Assembly: GCF_022271405.1 (NCBI RefSeq)
Contig: NZ_JAJNAL010000035.1
Span: forward strand, 1-55,367
Direction of reading: 5' to 3'
DNA: 55,367 nt
Source of the DNA: Rhodopseudomonas infernalis
GTDB taxonomy: Bacteria > Pseudomonadota > Alphaproteobacteria > Rhizobiales > Xanthobacteraceae
Shown here in pieces: positions 21,101 to 29,155 of the stretch; within the stretch, counting starts at the first letter, position 1; every line of letters begins with the position of its first letter. The position numbers and the translations under genes are program-made. The notes beneath the pieces were generated by a model. It was not told the DNA's origin. It worked only from the letters and a program-made list of their open reading frames with translations, and did no database searches.

Positions 21101-21605
21101 ACGCCTGCGCCAGCCGTTCGCAGCGCAGCCGCGCCAGTGCCGGATCGGACAGCATCGCCAGCGAGATCGGCCCATCCGGCCCGCCGGTCAGCGCGATGAC
21201 GTCCTCAGTCTCGCCGTCCAGCCAGTCGAACTTGATGTGCGGGGCCTGATTGACCGGCGTTTCCAGGAACGCCCGTGAGTTCAGCCGCATCAGGCTGCGA
21301 TAGCCGCGCTCGCGCGTCGCCAGCAGCACGATGCGGGACGGCAACGCCAACGCCGCGTTGCGCGAGGTCGGATCCTGATCGCCGAAATCGATCCCGAGTT
21401 CGAGACCGACGATCGGCTGGATGCCGCTGCCGGACAGCTTGTCGGAGAATTCCAGCGCGCCGAACATGTTGTCGGTGTCTGTCAGCGCCAGCGCCGGCTG
21501 GTGATCGGCCTTGGCGAGTTCCGCCAGCTTGGCGATCTTCATCGAGCCTTTCAGCAGCGAATAAGCCGAGTGAACGTGCAGGTGGACGAATCCGGCTTGG
21601 CTCAT
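18129..21605 (-). CDS. dnaE: DNA polymerase III subunit alpha
   Basis: Catalytic subunit of the replicative polymerase. The 1158-residue protein starts with a PHP domain (HLHVHSAYSLLKGS, residues 8-21). The C-family polymerase core has GPGRGSGAGSLVAYSL and the catalytic PDFDIDF near residue 410, plus FNKSHAAAYALVSYHTAYMK. A helix-hairpin-helix and an OB-fold region follow towards the C-terminus. Its length and motif order are those of the DnaE1 type. The nearest upstream gene is a LexA-box-controlled microprotein 195 bases away, so some SOS read-through into dnaE is possible but not shown. Confidence 0.97.
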   Translation of the reverse strand: MSQAGFVHLHVHSAYSLLKGSMKIAKLAELAKADHQPALALTDTDNMFGALEFSDKLSGSGIQPIVGLELGIDFGDQDPTSRNAALALPSRIVLLATRERGYRSLMRLNSRAFLETPVNQAPHIKFDWLDGETEDVIALTGGPDGPISLAMLSDPALARLRCERLAQAFGDRLYVELQRHNTDSERRAEAGLIDLAYDAGLPLVATNEPHFATTDDFEAHDALLCIASGKLIAEADRVQFTPDHRFKTRAEMAVLFADLPEALASTVEIAQRCAYRPLTRKPILPLFTVGADVSDAEEAAAAEAAELRRQAEQGLEMRLRVHGLSPGMTEEDYRKRLAFELDVITRMKYAGYFLIVSDFIKWAKAQGIPVGPGRGSGAGSLVAYSLTITDLDPIRFGLLFERFLNPERVSMPDFDIDFCQDRRGEVIDYVQQRYGRDQVAQIITFGTLQARGVLRDVGRVLQMPYGQVDKLTKLVPQNPAAPISLKQAIEGEPKLQAFRDEDPVVARAFDIAQKLEGLTRHASTHAAGIVIGDRPLSDLVPMYRDPKSDMPVTQFNMKWVEPAGLVKFDFLGLKTLTVLDVAVKLLKQRDIHVDLPTLPIDDAPSYQMLARGDVVGVFQVESQGMRRALVDMRPDRFEDIIALVALYRPGPMANIPTYCARKHGDEEPEYLHPMLEPILKETFGVIIYQEQVMQIAQVMAGYSLGEADLLRRAMGKKIRAEMEKQRAIFVEGAMKNGVAKDAADTIFDLLAKFADYGFNKSHAAAYALVSYHTAYMKAHYPVEFLAASMTLEINNTDKLSEFRAEAQRLGIKVEAPSVNRSGATFEVGENTIYYALAGLKGVGMQAVQQIVEARGDKPFASLADFAARVSPRAINKRVVECLAAAGAFDCIDPNRARVSAAADAIVAACQRANEAVTSGQNDMFGSLPDAPSIVLPQIEAWLPSERLRREYDAIGFFLSGHPLDDYTTALKRLRVQSWADFCKAVKSGATAGKVAATVVSRMERRTKTGNKMGIMGLSDPTGHFEAVLFSEGLAQYRDVLEPGAAVLLQLGAELQGEDVRARVLHAEPLDAAAAKAQKGLRIFLRDTKFLDSVAKRLEGATPSSPAQGRSSGEGDVSLVLMLDLETEVEMKLPGRYKVSPQIAGAIKAVSGVVDVQAL

Positions 21606-21724
21606 CGCGCGGCGACTCTCGATCAGGAAAGACGGCAGTCCGGGACGGCCGTCTCACAAAGCATGGGGTGAAGGTGCTCAGCCGGCGCGCGCAGCACAGC
21701 CGACTCGGCCTGATGGTGATCCCC

Positions 21725-21755
21725 GGGAGCCGGCCGCGCAAGCCGGTCGCCTCCC
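21725..21755 (-). other. Imperfect hairpin between microprotein and dnaE
   Basis: GGGAG...CTCCC outer pairs and CCGGC/GCCGG inner pairs with a 4-base bulge and 7-base loop lie in the 195-base gap. No U-tract follows. It could limit read-through from the SOS promoter into dnaE. The rest of the gap shows nothing identifiable. Confidence 0.25.
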
Positions 21756-21800
21756 TTGTCCCCGCTATTGCCTCGCCGCCGAGGGTGCGGGTCTGTGCCG

Positions 21801-21899
21801 TCAGAGCTGCGGAAGCACCTGCGCCCACACCGCAACCATGCTGATGAACAGCACGATCGATGTCAGTACCGCAGCTTCCTGAATGAAAATCTTCAGCAT
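21801..21899 (-). CDS. SOS-controlled 32-residue membrane microprotein (SidA-like candidate)
   Basis: A 32-codon gene with a strong AGAGGGAGG Shine-Dalgarno 6 bases before its ATG. The peptide begins MLKIFIQEAAVLTS and is one hydrophobic helix (about residues 9-29) ending in WAQVLPQL. Two LexA-type direct repeats (GTTC-N7-GTTC) overlap its promoter, so it should be induced by DNA damage. Caulobacter SidA is a 29-residue inner-membrane peptide made in the SOS response that blocks division through the FtsW complex; the size, topology and regulation here are the same. Homology is inferred from these features and not from an alignment. Longer in-frame starts lack Shine-Dalgarno sequences and would run through the LexA boxes. 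Confidence 0.82.
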   Translation of the reverse strand: MLKIFIQEAAVLTSIVLFISMVAVWAQVLPQL

Positions 21900-21922
21900 C
21901 GTCCGCCTCCCTCTGACTTCGT

Positions 21923-21937
21923 GAACATATGCAGAAC
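21923..21937 (-). promoter_or_regulatory. LexA (SOS) box 1
   Basis: Plus strand reads GAAC-N7-GAAC, the direct-repeat LexA operator of alphaproteobacteria. It overlaps the last three bases of the predicted -10 (21935-21940) of the microprotein promoter, 24 bases upstream of its ATG. Confidence 0.75.
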
Positions 21938-21964
21938 ATAGTTCTTCTTTTGTTCTTGAGTCAA
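21935..21964 (-). promoter_or_regulatory. Promoter of the SOS microprotein
   Basis: Minus strand TTGACT (-35, 21959-21964, 5 of 6 matches) and TATGTT (-10, 21935-21940, 4 of 6) with an 18-base spacer occupied by LexA box 2. Confidence 0.6.
21941..21955 (-). promoter_or_regulatory. LexA (SOS) box 2
   Basis: Plus strand reads GTTC-TTCTTTT-GTTC, a near-ideal alphaproteobacterial SOS box. It lies wholly between the predicted -35 and -10, so bound LexA would exclude RNA polymerase. It is 3 bases from box 1, which makes a tandem pair. Confidence 0.82.
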
Positions 21965-22133
21965 GCGAACGGATGCGAGCCGCCCTCGAAGCCCTAACAA
22001 CTCGTAAACGCCGAGAGGTTGTCCCCGCTTCCCACCGATTGACGGGAACGGCAACACGGCGCACGGGTTGGCGGTCGGAGCCGGCGAGCCCACCGCCTGC
22101 GCGCCTCAACCGATTTCAGGCTGGAGATCCATC

Positions 22134-22382
22134 ATGCGCGTTCAATCGATGATTTTGCTGGCGGGCCTGGCGTCGCTCGCCCTGCCCTCGGCCGCCTCGG
22201 CGCAGCCGACCGACAACTACCCGGTCTGTCTGCGGGTCTATGGCCCGGTGCGCTACGACGAGTGCCGCTATGTCTCGATCGAGCAGTGCCGGCCCTCGGC
22301 CAGCGGCATTGCCGGCCAATGCGTCACGAATCCCTGGTATCAACCACCGAGCGCCCCCGCCCGGCGCCATCGCGGGCGTTGA
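22134..22382 (+). CDS. Small secreted DUF3551 protein, copy 1
   Basis: 82-residue protein with a signal peptide (MRVQSMILLAGLASLALP, cleavage near ASA-Q). The mature part carries the DUF3551 pattern: YPVCLRVY, then D-E-C-R-Y and E-Q-C with a final GQCVTNPWY, giving four conserved cysteines likely to form disulphides. GGAGAT lies 5 bases upstream of the ATG. The family is common and often multi-copy in Bradyrhizobiaceae; its function is unknown. It runs divergently from the SOS microprotein and is followed 27 bases later by a paralogue. Confidence 0.88.
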   Translation: MRVQSMILLAGLASLALPSAASAQPTDNYPVCLRVYGPVRYDECRYVSIEQCRPSASGIAGQCVTNPWYQPPSAPARRHRGR

Positions 22383-22409
22383 GCCCGCGGCAACTCATTG
22401 GGGTTCGAT

Positions 22410-22673
22410 ATGCGCTTCACCATCCTGAGCGGAATGCTCGTCGGTCTCGCTGCGACGTTCGTCGCAATGCCGGCCGCCCAGGCCCGCGACTATCCGGTCT
22501 GCCTGCGGGTCTACCTGAACTATCACGACTGGTACGACGAGTGCAGCTACGACACCATGGCGCAATGCCGGATGTCCGCCTCCGGCCGCGCCGCCGACTG
22601 CATGACCAACCCGTGGTACAAGGGACCAGAGCCACGCAAGAAGCCGCGGCGGCAACCGCGCAAGAGAGACTGA
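22410..22673 (+). CDS. Small secreted DUF3551 protein, copy 2
   Basis: 87-residue paralogue of the preceding gene, in tandem and co-directional. It has a signal peptide (MRFTILSGMLVGLAATF, cleavage near AQA-R), then YPVCLRVYLNY, W-Y-D-E-C-S-Y, A-Q-C and DCMTNPWYKG. It adds a very basic tail (RKKPRRQPRKRD) missing from copy 1, which may bind nucleic acid, lipopolysaccharide or another polyanion. The ATG at 22410 follows GGGG; a TTG at 22398 is also in frame. Confidence 0.87.
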   Translation: MRFTILSGMLVGLAATFVAMPAAQARDYPVCLRVYLNYHDWYDECSYDTMAQCRMSASGRAADCMTNPWYKGPEPRKKPRRQPRKRD

Positions 22674-22691
22674 GGCGCGCCCCTCTCCAAG

Positions 22692-22790
22692 GTCATCGCC
22701 CGGCTCGACTGGGCGACCCTGTATTCCAGAGCTCCGCGTTAAGTAATAGCCGCTGTGGATACTGGATCACCCGCATTCGCGGGTGATGAC
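22692..22790. repeat. Dispersed palindromic intergenic repeat
   Basis: About 99 bases whose ends are inverted copies: the left arm starts GTCATCGCCCG and continues to GTATTCCA; the reverse complement of the right end starts GTCATCACCCG and continues to AGTATCCA. Inside the right arm a perfect 9-bp hairpin (ATCACCCGC/GCGGGTGAT) spans 22766-22787. Elements of this form are scattered between genes in Rhodopseudomonas and Bradyrhizobium. It lies between convergent genes (DUF3551 and lolD) and probably ends both transcripts. Confidence 0.75.
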
Positions 22791-22806
22791 GGTGATTTGT
22801 AACCGC

Positions 22807-23535
22807 CTATTCCAGCTCCACCACCACGCCGTCTTCAATCGACACGCGGCGGTCCATGCGGCCGGCCAGTTCCATGTTGTGGGTGGCGATCAGCATCGAC
22901 ACCTGGGTGGCGCGGACGAGCTGCATCAGCGCCTGGAAGACATGGTCGGCGGTGTGCGGGTCGAGGTTGCCGGTCGGCTCGTCGGCGAACAGGACACGCG
23001 GCGCGTTGGCCACCGCGCGGGCGATCGCGACGCGCTGCTGCTCGCCGCCCGACAGTTCAGCGGGGCGATGGGTGATGCGGTCGCCGAGGCCGAGATAGGC
23101 CAGGATTTCCTTGGAGCGGCTGATGGTTTCGCTGCGCTTCAGGCCGCGGATCATCTGCGGCATCATCACGTTTTCCAGCGCGGTGAATTCCGGCAGCAGC
23201 CGGTGCGACTGGTAGACGAAGCCGATATCGGTACGGCGGATCTGGGTGCGCTCGGCGTCCGACAGGCCCGACGTCGCGGTGCCGCCGACATAGACCTCGC
23301 CCTCGTCCGGATGTTCGAGCAGGCCGGCGATGTGCAGCAGCGTCGATTTGCCGGAGCCCGACGGCGCCACCAGCGCCACCGACTGCCCGGCCCACAGCGC
23401 CAGCTTGGCGCCGTTGAGGATCGTCAGATGCGCCTCGCCCTGAACGTATTGGCGTTTGATGTCGTGCAGATACACGACCGGGATGTCTTCCGCGCCCTGC
23501 TCCAGATCCTGCGCCATGTCCGCCGCCTCACTCAT
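22807..23535 (-). CDS. lolD: Lipoprotein-releasing ABC transporter ATP-binding protein
   Basis: ATPase of the LolCDE complex that releases outer-membrane lipoproteins from the inner membrane to LolA. The protein (242 residues from this start) shows Walker [10 protein letters not shown] (residues 57-65), with Ala in place of the usual first Gly, the signature [14 protein letters not shown] and Walker [13 protein letters not shown]. The ATG at 23535 overlaps the end of the upstream permease gene by 8 bases; an alternative ATG at 23517 is just after it. Confidence 0.95.
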   Translation of the reverse strand: MSEAADMAQDLEQGAEDIPVVYLHDIKRQYVQGEAHLTILNGAKLALWAGQSVALVAPSGSGKSTLLHIAGLLEHPDEGEVYVGGTATSGLSDAERTQIRRTDIGFVYQSHRLLPEFTALENVMMPQMIRGLKRSETISRSKEILAYLGLGDRITHRPAELSGGEQQRVAIARAVANAPRVLFADEPTGNLDPHTADHVFQALMQLVRATQVSMLIATHNMELAGRMDRRVSIEDGVVVELE

Positions 23536-24808
23536 ACCGGAGCGCATCCACGGGATCGAGCCGCGCCGCGCGCCACGACGGATACAGCGTCGCCAGGAAC
23601 GACAGCGTCAGCGCCATGATCACGACCGCGCTGGTCTCGGCGAAATCGACCTCGGCCGGCAGCTTGGACAGGAAGTACAGCTCCGGCGAGAACAGTTCGG
23701 TGTTGGTGACCCAGGACAGGAATTGCCGGATCGACTCGATGTTCATGCAGATCAGCAGGCCGACCGCGAAGCCGGTCAGCGTGCCGACAACGCCGATCGC
23801 CGCCCCGGTGATCAGGAAGATCCGCATGATCGAGCCCTGTGTCGCTCCCATGGTGCGCAGGATGGCGATGTCGCTGCCCTTGTCCTTCACCAGCATGATC
23901 AGGCCGGACACGATGTTGAGCGCCGCCACCAGCACGATCAGCGTCAGGATCAGGAACATCACGTTGCGCTCGACCTGCAGCGCGTTGAAGAAGGTCGAAT
24001 TGCGCTGCCGCCAGTCGACCAGGAACACCGGCCGCCCCGCCGCCTCGGTGACCGCCTTTCGGAAGACGTCGATGCGGTCCGGATTGGTGGTGTAGACCTC
24101 GATCGCGGTCACGTCGTTGTTGCGGTTGAAGTAGGCCTGCGCCTCCTTCAGCGGCATGAACACGAAGGTCGAGTCGTATTCCGACATGCCGATCTCGAAC
24201 ACCGCCGCCACCTTGTAGGGCTTGATCCGAGGCGTGGTGCCCATCGGCGTCACGGCGCCGCGCGGCGCCACCAGCGTGACGCTGTCGCCGGCGTGCAGCG
24301 ACAGCTGATCGGCGAGCCGGCGGCCGATTGCGACGCCCTGCCCATCGTCGAAGCCTTCGAGCGAGCCCTGCTTGATGTGGTTGGCGATCGACGACAAATT
24401 GTTGAGGTCGTCGGCACGGATGCCGCGCACGAACACGCCCGAAGCGTTGAACGGCGATGACGCCAGCGCCTGGCCGTCGACGACCGGCGCCGCCAGCTTG
24501 ATGCCGGACACGCCGCTGATGCGGTCCGCGACGTCCTTCCAGTCGGTCAGCGGGCTCTCCAACGGCTGCACCAGCAGGTGGCCGTTGAGCCCGAGGATCT
24601 TGTCGAGCAGTTCCTTGCGGAAGCCGTTCATCACCGCCATGACGATGATCAGCGTCGCCACGCCCAGCATGATGCCGAGGAACGAGAAGCCGGCGATCAC
24701 CGAGATGAATCCCTCACGGCGGCGCGCACGGAGGTAGCGCCCGGAGAGGAGCCATTCGAATGGCGCGAAGGGGGGAGTTCGAACTGGCTCAGTCATGCTG
24801 TGATCCAT
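23528..24808 (-). CDS. lolC: Lipoprotein-releasing ABC transporter permease (LolC/LolE family)
   Basis: Inner-membrane permease partner of LolD. The 426-residue protein has one membrane helix near residues 38-62, a large periplasmic domain (about 70-290) and three C-terminal helices, ending in [17 protein letters not shown], the usual FtsX/MacB-type end. Alphaproteobacteria generally use a single LolC/E-type permease as a homodimer, which fits the single copy here. An internal ATG at 24796 is an alternative start. It lies 54 bases after proS. Confidence 0.95.
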   Translation of the reverse strand: MDHSMTEPVRTPPFAPFEWLLSGRYLRARRREGFISVIAGFSFLGIMLGVATLIIVMAVMNGFRKELLDKILGLNGHLLVQPLESPLTDWKDVADRISGVSGIKLAAPVVDGQALASSPFNASGVFVRGIRADDLNNLSSIANHIKQGSLEGFDDGQGVAIGRRLADQLSLHAGDSVTLVAPRGAVTPMGTTPRIKPYKVAAVFEIGMSEYDSTFVFMPLKEAQAYFNRNNDVTAIEVYTTNPDRIDVFRKAVTEAAGRPVFLVDWRQRNSTFFNALQVERNVMFLILTLIVLVAALNIVSGLIMLVKDKGSDIAILRTMGATQGSIMRIFLITGAAIGVVGTLTGFAVGLLICMNIESIRQFLSWVTNTELFSPELYFLSKLPAEVDFAETSAVVIMALTLSFLATLYPSWRAARLDPVDALRYE

Positions 24809-24862
24809 GCTCCGAATTTCACACGATTCGGGCTAATTTCAGCCGAGCCGCCAGTGGATATC

Positions 24863-26182
24863 TTACGGCGCCAGTCGCGCCGCCGCCTCCGCCAGCGCGA
24901 CCGACTCTTTCGATCCGTCACTGCGCCGCTTGAGTTCGATCTTGCCTTCGGCCAGCCCGCGCGGTCCGACATGGACCTGCCACGGAATGCCGATCAGGTC
25001 CGCGGTCGCGAACTTGGCGCCGGCGCGCTGGTCGGTGTCGTCGTACAGCACATCGACGCCCTTGGCGGTCAATTCCTTGTAGAGCTGCTCGCAGGCCGCG
25101 TCCGTCGCCGCATCGCCCTGCTTCAGATTGAGGATGGTGACGCGGAACGGCGCCACCTCCTCCGGCCAGATGATGCCGTTGTCGTCATGGCAGGCCTCGA
25201 TGATCGCGCCGACCAGCCGCGACACGCCGACGCCGTAGGAGCCGCCATGGATCGGCGTATCGGTTCCGTCCGGGCCGGCCACATTGGCCTTCATCGAGTC
25301 GGAATACTTGGTGCCGAAGTAGAAGATCTGGCCGACCTCGATGCCGCGGGTCTGCAGCCGGTTGGCCTCCGGCACTTCGCTCTCGTAGCGCGCGGCCTCG
25401 TGGACGTCCTCGGTCGCCGCATAGACCGAGGTCCACTGCTTGATGATCGGGGTCAGGTCGCCGTCGTAGTCGACGTTCTGGTCCGGCACCGGCAGGTTCA
25501 GCACGTCCTTGTCGCAATACACGCCGGACTCGCCGGTCTCGGCCAGCACGATGAATTCGTGGGAAAGATCGCCGCCGATCGGGCCGGTCTCGGCGCGCAT
25601 CGGGATCGCCTTCAGGCCCATGCGGGCGAAGGTCCGCAAGTAAGCGACGAACATCTTGTTGTAGGATTTGCGCGCTGCCGCTTCGTCGACGTCGAACGAA
25701 TAGGCATCCTTCATCAGGAATTCGCGGCCGCGCATTACGCCGAAGCGCGGGCGCTGCTCGTCGCGGAATTTCCATTGAATATGATAGAGGTTGAGCGGCA
25801 AGCTCTTGTAGGACTTCACATAGGCGCGGAAGATCTCGGTGATCATTTCCTCGTTGGTCGGCCCGTACAGCAGCTCGCGCTTGTGGCGGTCGGCAATGCG
25901 CAGCATCTCAGGACCGTAGGCGTCGTAGCGGCCGCTTTCGCGCCACAAATCGGCGAGCTGCAGCGTCGGCATCAACAGCTCGATCGCGCCGGCGCGGTTC
26001 TGCTCTTCGCGCACAATCTGCTCGATCTTCTTCAGCACCCGATGGCCGAGCGGCAGCCAGGCATAGATGCCGGCGGCTTCCTGCCGCAGCATGCCGGCGC
26101 GCAGCATCAGCCGATGCGAGACGATCTCGGCCTCCTTCGGGTTTTCCTTCAGGATCGGCAGGAAGTAACGCGACAAACGCAT
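24863..26182 (-). CDS. proS: Prolyl-tRNA synthetase, short alphaproteobacterial form
   Basis: Class II synthetase that charges tRNA-Pro. From the ATG at 26182 ([15 protein letters not shown]) the product is 439 residues, about 130 shorter than E. coli ProRS. The catalytic motifs [30 protein letters not shown] and [14 protein letters not shown] are intact, and the anticodon-binding domain follows. The Ala-editing INS domain normally found between motifs 2 and 3 is absent, as is usual in this class. A longer in-frame start at 26263 adds non-conserved residues. The gap of 148 bases to the copper module shows no gene. Confidence 0.96.
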   Translation of the reverse strand: MRLSRYFLPILKENPKEAEIVSHRLMLRAGMLRQEAAGIYAWLPLGHRVLKKIEQIVREEQNRAGAIELLMPTLQLADLWRESGRYDAYGPEMLRIADRHKRELLYGPTNEEMITEIFRAYVKSYKSLPLNLYHIQWKFRDEQRPRFGVMRGREFLMKDAYSFDVDEAAARKSYNKMFVAYLRTFARMGLKAIPMRAETGPIGGDLSHEFIVLAETGESGVYCDKDVLNLPVPDQNVDYDGDLTPIIKQWTSVYAATEDVHEAARYESEVPEANRLQTRGIEVGQIFYFGTKYSDSMKANVAGPDGTDTPIHGGSYGVGVSRLVGAIIEACHDDNGIIWPEEVAPFRVTILNLKQGDAATDAACEQLYKELTAKGVDVLYDDTDQRAGAKFATADLIGIPWQVHVGPRGLAEGKIELKRRSDGSKESVALAEAAARLAP

Positions 26183-26330
26183 GGGATTTGCTCGAGAATC
26201 AGGGGAAGCTGGATTTGCCGTCAGTGAAACCGGATCGGGCCGCAAAACACAAGGGCGCCGCATGCAACTTTGCGAAAACCGCCGGTTTCACGCTGTCGCC
26301 GCAGGCGGACGAAGGATAGCGCCGCCCCCT

Positions 26331-27920
26331 TTACCGGATCACCACCGGCCCCTCGATGCTGACCTTTTCGAAATCCGAGATCAGGATGCCGAGCGTCAGC
26401 GTCCAGTTGCCCGGCAACGGCGCCGACATCCGGACCTGCCACGCCCCATCGGGCTGGCGCCGCGCCTCGGCGCTGGCCGGCTCGATGCCGGCAACCGGGT
26501 TGGCCAACGTTACGGTCAGCCCCTGCGCGGCGAGCGGCGCTTCGTCGGCCGTTTGAAGGACGATGCTAAACTCCACGGGCCCGGCGCGGTCCGGCGTCAA
26601 CGTGACTCCAGCCATCGCCCGCTCGCCGTGAATGTGCACAAACGCACTGTTCGTCACGACCTTGCTGGCGGAGAGGTCGTGGGGCGGAGGCGTGAAGCGC
26701 CACACTCCGACCAGCCCCAGAATTCCCACCACCAGCACAAGCTCCGCCGCGATGGTCCGGCGCAGCGCCGAAGTGGCCTCGGGCGCACCAGCGTATAGTC
26801 GCGGAGTCAGGCGGGCGCGATTCCACAGCGCGATCAGCAACAGCACCGTGACCAGCACGAGCTTGGCGAGCAGCACGCGGCCGTAGTCCGAGCCCCAGAG
26901 CGCTTCGACGCGGCCGAGCTGCAACGCGCTCAGCACGATGCCGCTGATCAGCAAGGCCGCGATGGCCGGCGGGATCGCCCGCGAGAACCGGCGCAATGTT
27001 CGCTGCGCCGCCTCCCCGCGAAGGCTCGCCGCCAGCGGCAGCAACGCGCCGATCCACAGCGCCAGGCTGGCCCCGTGGATCAGCACGGCGGATGCCGCCA
27101 GCGCCCGCGGCTCGGCTGTCGCGGCATGGCCGCTGACGGCCAGCGCAGCGCCGAACGCGGTGACCGCGCCGAGTGACAGCAGTCGCGCCCGCTTTCGAAG
27201 TGACAGCAGCGTCAGTGCGAGCGCGACGGCTGCGAGCAGCGCCGCCGCGCCGAACGATCCGGACATCCCAGCCCGCCACACCGCAAGGCTGGCGAGCCGT
27301 GCGAACGGCACGTCGAGCACGTCGAGGCCTTGCAGGCCGACGGACAGCGCCAACGCAGCCAAGCCTATCATTGATGCAGCCGCGCAGGTCACGACCATGC
27401 CGGTTGTCGCCGCCGAGGCTGTCATCCAGGCGAGGAAGAACGCGCCGCCGGTCGCGATCAGCAGTGCGAACTGCAGCGCCACGCGCGTCACCCAGATCGC
27501 GGTCCGCCGCGCCGGATCGTCGGGCACAATGATCGCTGGCAGCGCCGATCCCGGCGCGCCGACCCAGAACGTCAGCGAGCCGCCGATCGGGTGGCCATCG
27601 GCCGAGATCACCCGCCAGCTCAGCACATGGCCGCCCGCGCCCAGTTTCGCTGGCGGCGCGAAGCGCAGGCTAGCGCCGTCGCGCGTGATATCCGTGATGG
27701 CGTGCGAGCCGCCCTGCGCGTCGATGAGCGCGAGCGCCAACGGCTCGACCGGTTCGTTGAAGGTCAGCGACAGCGTCGCCGGCGCAGTCGGCAGCACTGC
27801 CTCGGCGGCCGGATCGCTGGCGACCAGAGCGGCGTGGGCATGCGCGAGCGCGGGCAGCAGCAGCACGATGGCAAGCGCGGCCAGCCAGCTCCGCCAGTCG
27901 ATGGGACGGGATCGGGCCAT
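26331..27920 (-). CDS. CopC-CopD fusion copper transport protein
   Basis: 529 residues. A signal peptide (ending LPALAHA) exposes an N-terminal HAALVASDPA, the copper-binding start of a CopC domain (to about residue 125, with SADGHPIGGSLTF). Eight or so membrane helices of a CopD domain follow (residues 145-440), with conserved His in SGHAAT and IHGASLALWIGALLPL. A periplasmic C-terminal beta domain (after FVHIHGERAMAG) resembles YtkA/FixH-type domains. Likely role: copper handling or import for cuproenzymes such as cytochrome oxidase, inferred from its neighbours. The ATG at 27920 is chosen because the signal peptide begins there; the frame upstream overlaps the DUF1775 gene. Confidence 0.92.
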   Translation of the reverse strand: MARSRPIDWRSWLAALAIVLLLPALAHAHAALVASDPAAEAVLPTAPATLSLTFNEPVEPLALALIDAQGGSHAITDITRDGASLRFAPPAKLGAGGHVLSWRVISADGHPIGGSLTFWVGAPGSALPAIIVPDDPARRTAIWVTRVALQFALLIATGGAFFLAWMTASAATTGMVVTCAAASMIGLAALALSVGLQGLDVLDVPFARLASLAVWRAGMSGSFGAAALLAAVALALTLLSLRKRARLLSLGAVTAFGAALAVSGHAATAEPRALAASAVLIHGASLALWIGALLPLAASLRGEAAQRTLRRFSRAIPPAIAALLISGIVLSALQLGRVEALWGSDYGRVLLAKLVLVTVLLLIALWNRARLTPRLYAGAPEATSALRRTIAAELVLVVGILGLVGVWRFTPPPHDLSASKVVTNSAFVHIHGERAMAGVTLTPDRAGPVEFSIVLQTADEAPLAAQGLTVTLANPVAGIEPASAEARRQPDGAWQVRMSAPLPGNWTLTLGILISDFEKVSIEGPVVIR

Positions 27921-27958
27921 CCGCCCGATCCCGATCGCTTCGCGCACAGCGCCTGCGT

Positions 27959-28486
27959 TCACGGCGCTTTGGGCTTGAGCCGCAGCCCTGGCGCCGGTTC
28001 CTTCAGCGCGTCGGCGGCCTGCTTGGCCGCCGGCAGTTCGATCCAGCGATGCACGCCCTTCTCGCACTCCTGCACGACCGGGAAGTACAAAGTCTTTCCG
28101 GCCGCGTCCGGCAGCTTCATCACCAGGCCGAAGGTGTCGTAGAGGTTGTCGGGCAGCGGCCCGCCCCGCCACGACACTTCGTCGACGGTTTCGGAGATGG
28201 TCTTGCCGTGCATCTTGGGCTGTTCACCCTCGATCTTGCGGGTCTTGATCTCGACCGTCCAGCCGGGCTTCATCTGCGGCTTGACCGACAGCACGCCGTC
28301 CGGGATCTTGACCCGGACCGCGACCGTAGCGGCGCCGTCGCAGCCGTGCGGCACGCTGAGTGCGGTCTGGAAGTAGTTGCCCGCGACGGCCTCGCTCGGC
28401 TGCAGCGAGACGTGGGCCAGCGACGGCGTGGCGCCGAGCGCAGCGGCCACGCAGGCCGCCGCGCTCCATGCAACATGCGCGCGCAT
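27959..28486 (-). CDS. YcnI-like periplasmic copper protein (DUF1775)
   Basis: 175-residue exported protein with a signal peptide ending SLA and a mature N-terminus HVSLQPSEA. The first His, Glu and a Trp (MKPGWTVEIKT) are the residues used for mononuclear copper binding in YcnI. The VPHGCDGAATVAVRVKIPDG segment is typical of the family. The start is fixed by a TGATG overlap with the preceding PCuAC gene; a GTG one codon earlier is also possible. It probably passes copper to or from the CopC-CopD protein encoded next. Confidence 0.92.
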   Translation of the reverse strand: MRAHVAWSAAACVAAALGATPSLAHVSLQPSEAVAGNYFQTALSVPHGCDGAATVAVRVKIPDGVLSVKPQMKPGWTVEIKTRKIEGEQPKMHGKTISETVDEVSWRGGPLPDNLYDTFGLVMKLPDAAGKTLYFPVVQECEKGVHRWIELPAAKQAADALKEPAPGLRLKPKAP

Positions 28487-29025
28487 CACTTCTTCATCCC
28501 GTGGCCGCCATGATCCATCGTGCCGTGGTCGATCTTCTTCATGCTGCCGCCCGTATCGCCCGCGGCCTTCGCGCCGACGCCCTCGACGTCGAAGGTCACC
28601 TGCACGTTGCCGGCCTTCTCGAACTGCAGCGTCACCGGCAGCTTCTCGCCCTCCTTCAGCGCGCCCTTCAGATCCATGAACATGATGTGGTAGCCGCCCG
28701 GGGCCAGCTTGACGGTCTTGCCGGGCTCGATCGGCAGGCCCTTCTCGAGCATCCGCATCTTCATCACGCCGCCGTCCATCGACATCTCGTGGATCTCGAC
28801 CTTGCCGGAAACGTCGGCGGTGGCCGACACCAGCCGGTCGGCAGCCGTGCCCTTGTTTTCAATGGTGAGATAACCGCCGGCGACTTTGGCGCCGCCCGGC
28901 GTGGCGCGGCTCCAGGCCTGGTCGATCACCAGGTCGCCGGCCTTGACCTCGGCGGCCTGCGCCGTGGCGGCAGACAGCAGACCGATGATGGCGGCGGACG
29001 CGAAGGTGCGGATGAGTTTGGTCAT
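28486..29025 (-). CDS. PCuAC copper chaperone (DUF461)
   Basis: 179-residue periplasmic Cu(I) chaperone. The signal peptide ends ATAQAA. The metal site is visible as HEMSMDGGVMKMRM and GGYHIMFMDLK, the H-M-H-M pattern of the family that delivers copper to the CuA or CuB centre of cytochrome oxidase. A C-terminal His/Met tail (IDHGTMDHGGHGMKK) is a second likely copper site. The ATG at 29025 has AAGGAC upstream. The stop overlaps the DUF1775 gene, so the two are coupled. Confidence 0.94.
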   Translation of the reverse strand: MTKLIRTFASAAIIGLLSAATAQAAEVKAGDLVIDQAWSRATPGGAKVAGGYLTIENKGTAADRLVSATADVSGKVEIHEMSMDGGVMKMRMLEKGLPIEPGKTVKLAPGGYHIMFMDLKGALKEGEKLPVTLQFEKAGNVQVTFDVEGVGAKAAGDTGGSMKKIDHGTMDHGGHGMKK

Positions 29026-29155
29026 GATGTGTAGTCCTTGAATGGGAATCACTGAGAGATAAGCCTCGACCGCGTGGCGCCGTGGGCGCCCTGCGGGGTC
29101 GGTCTGAATGTGTCTGGTAGAGACGATGCAGCGCGGCGGCTGCGAGCGCGTGACT

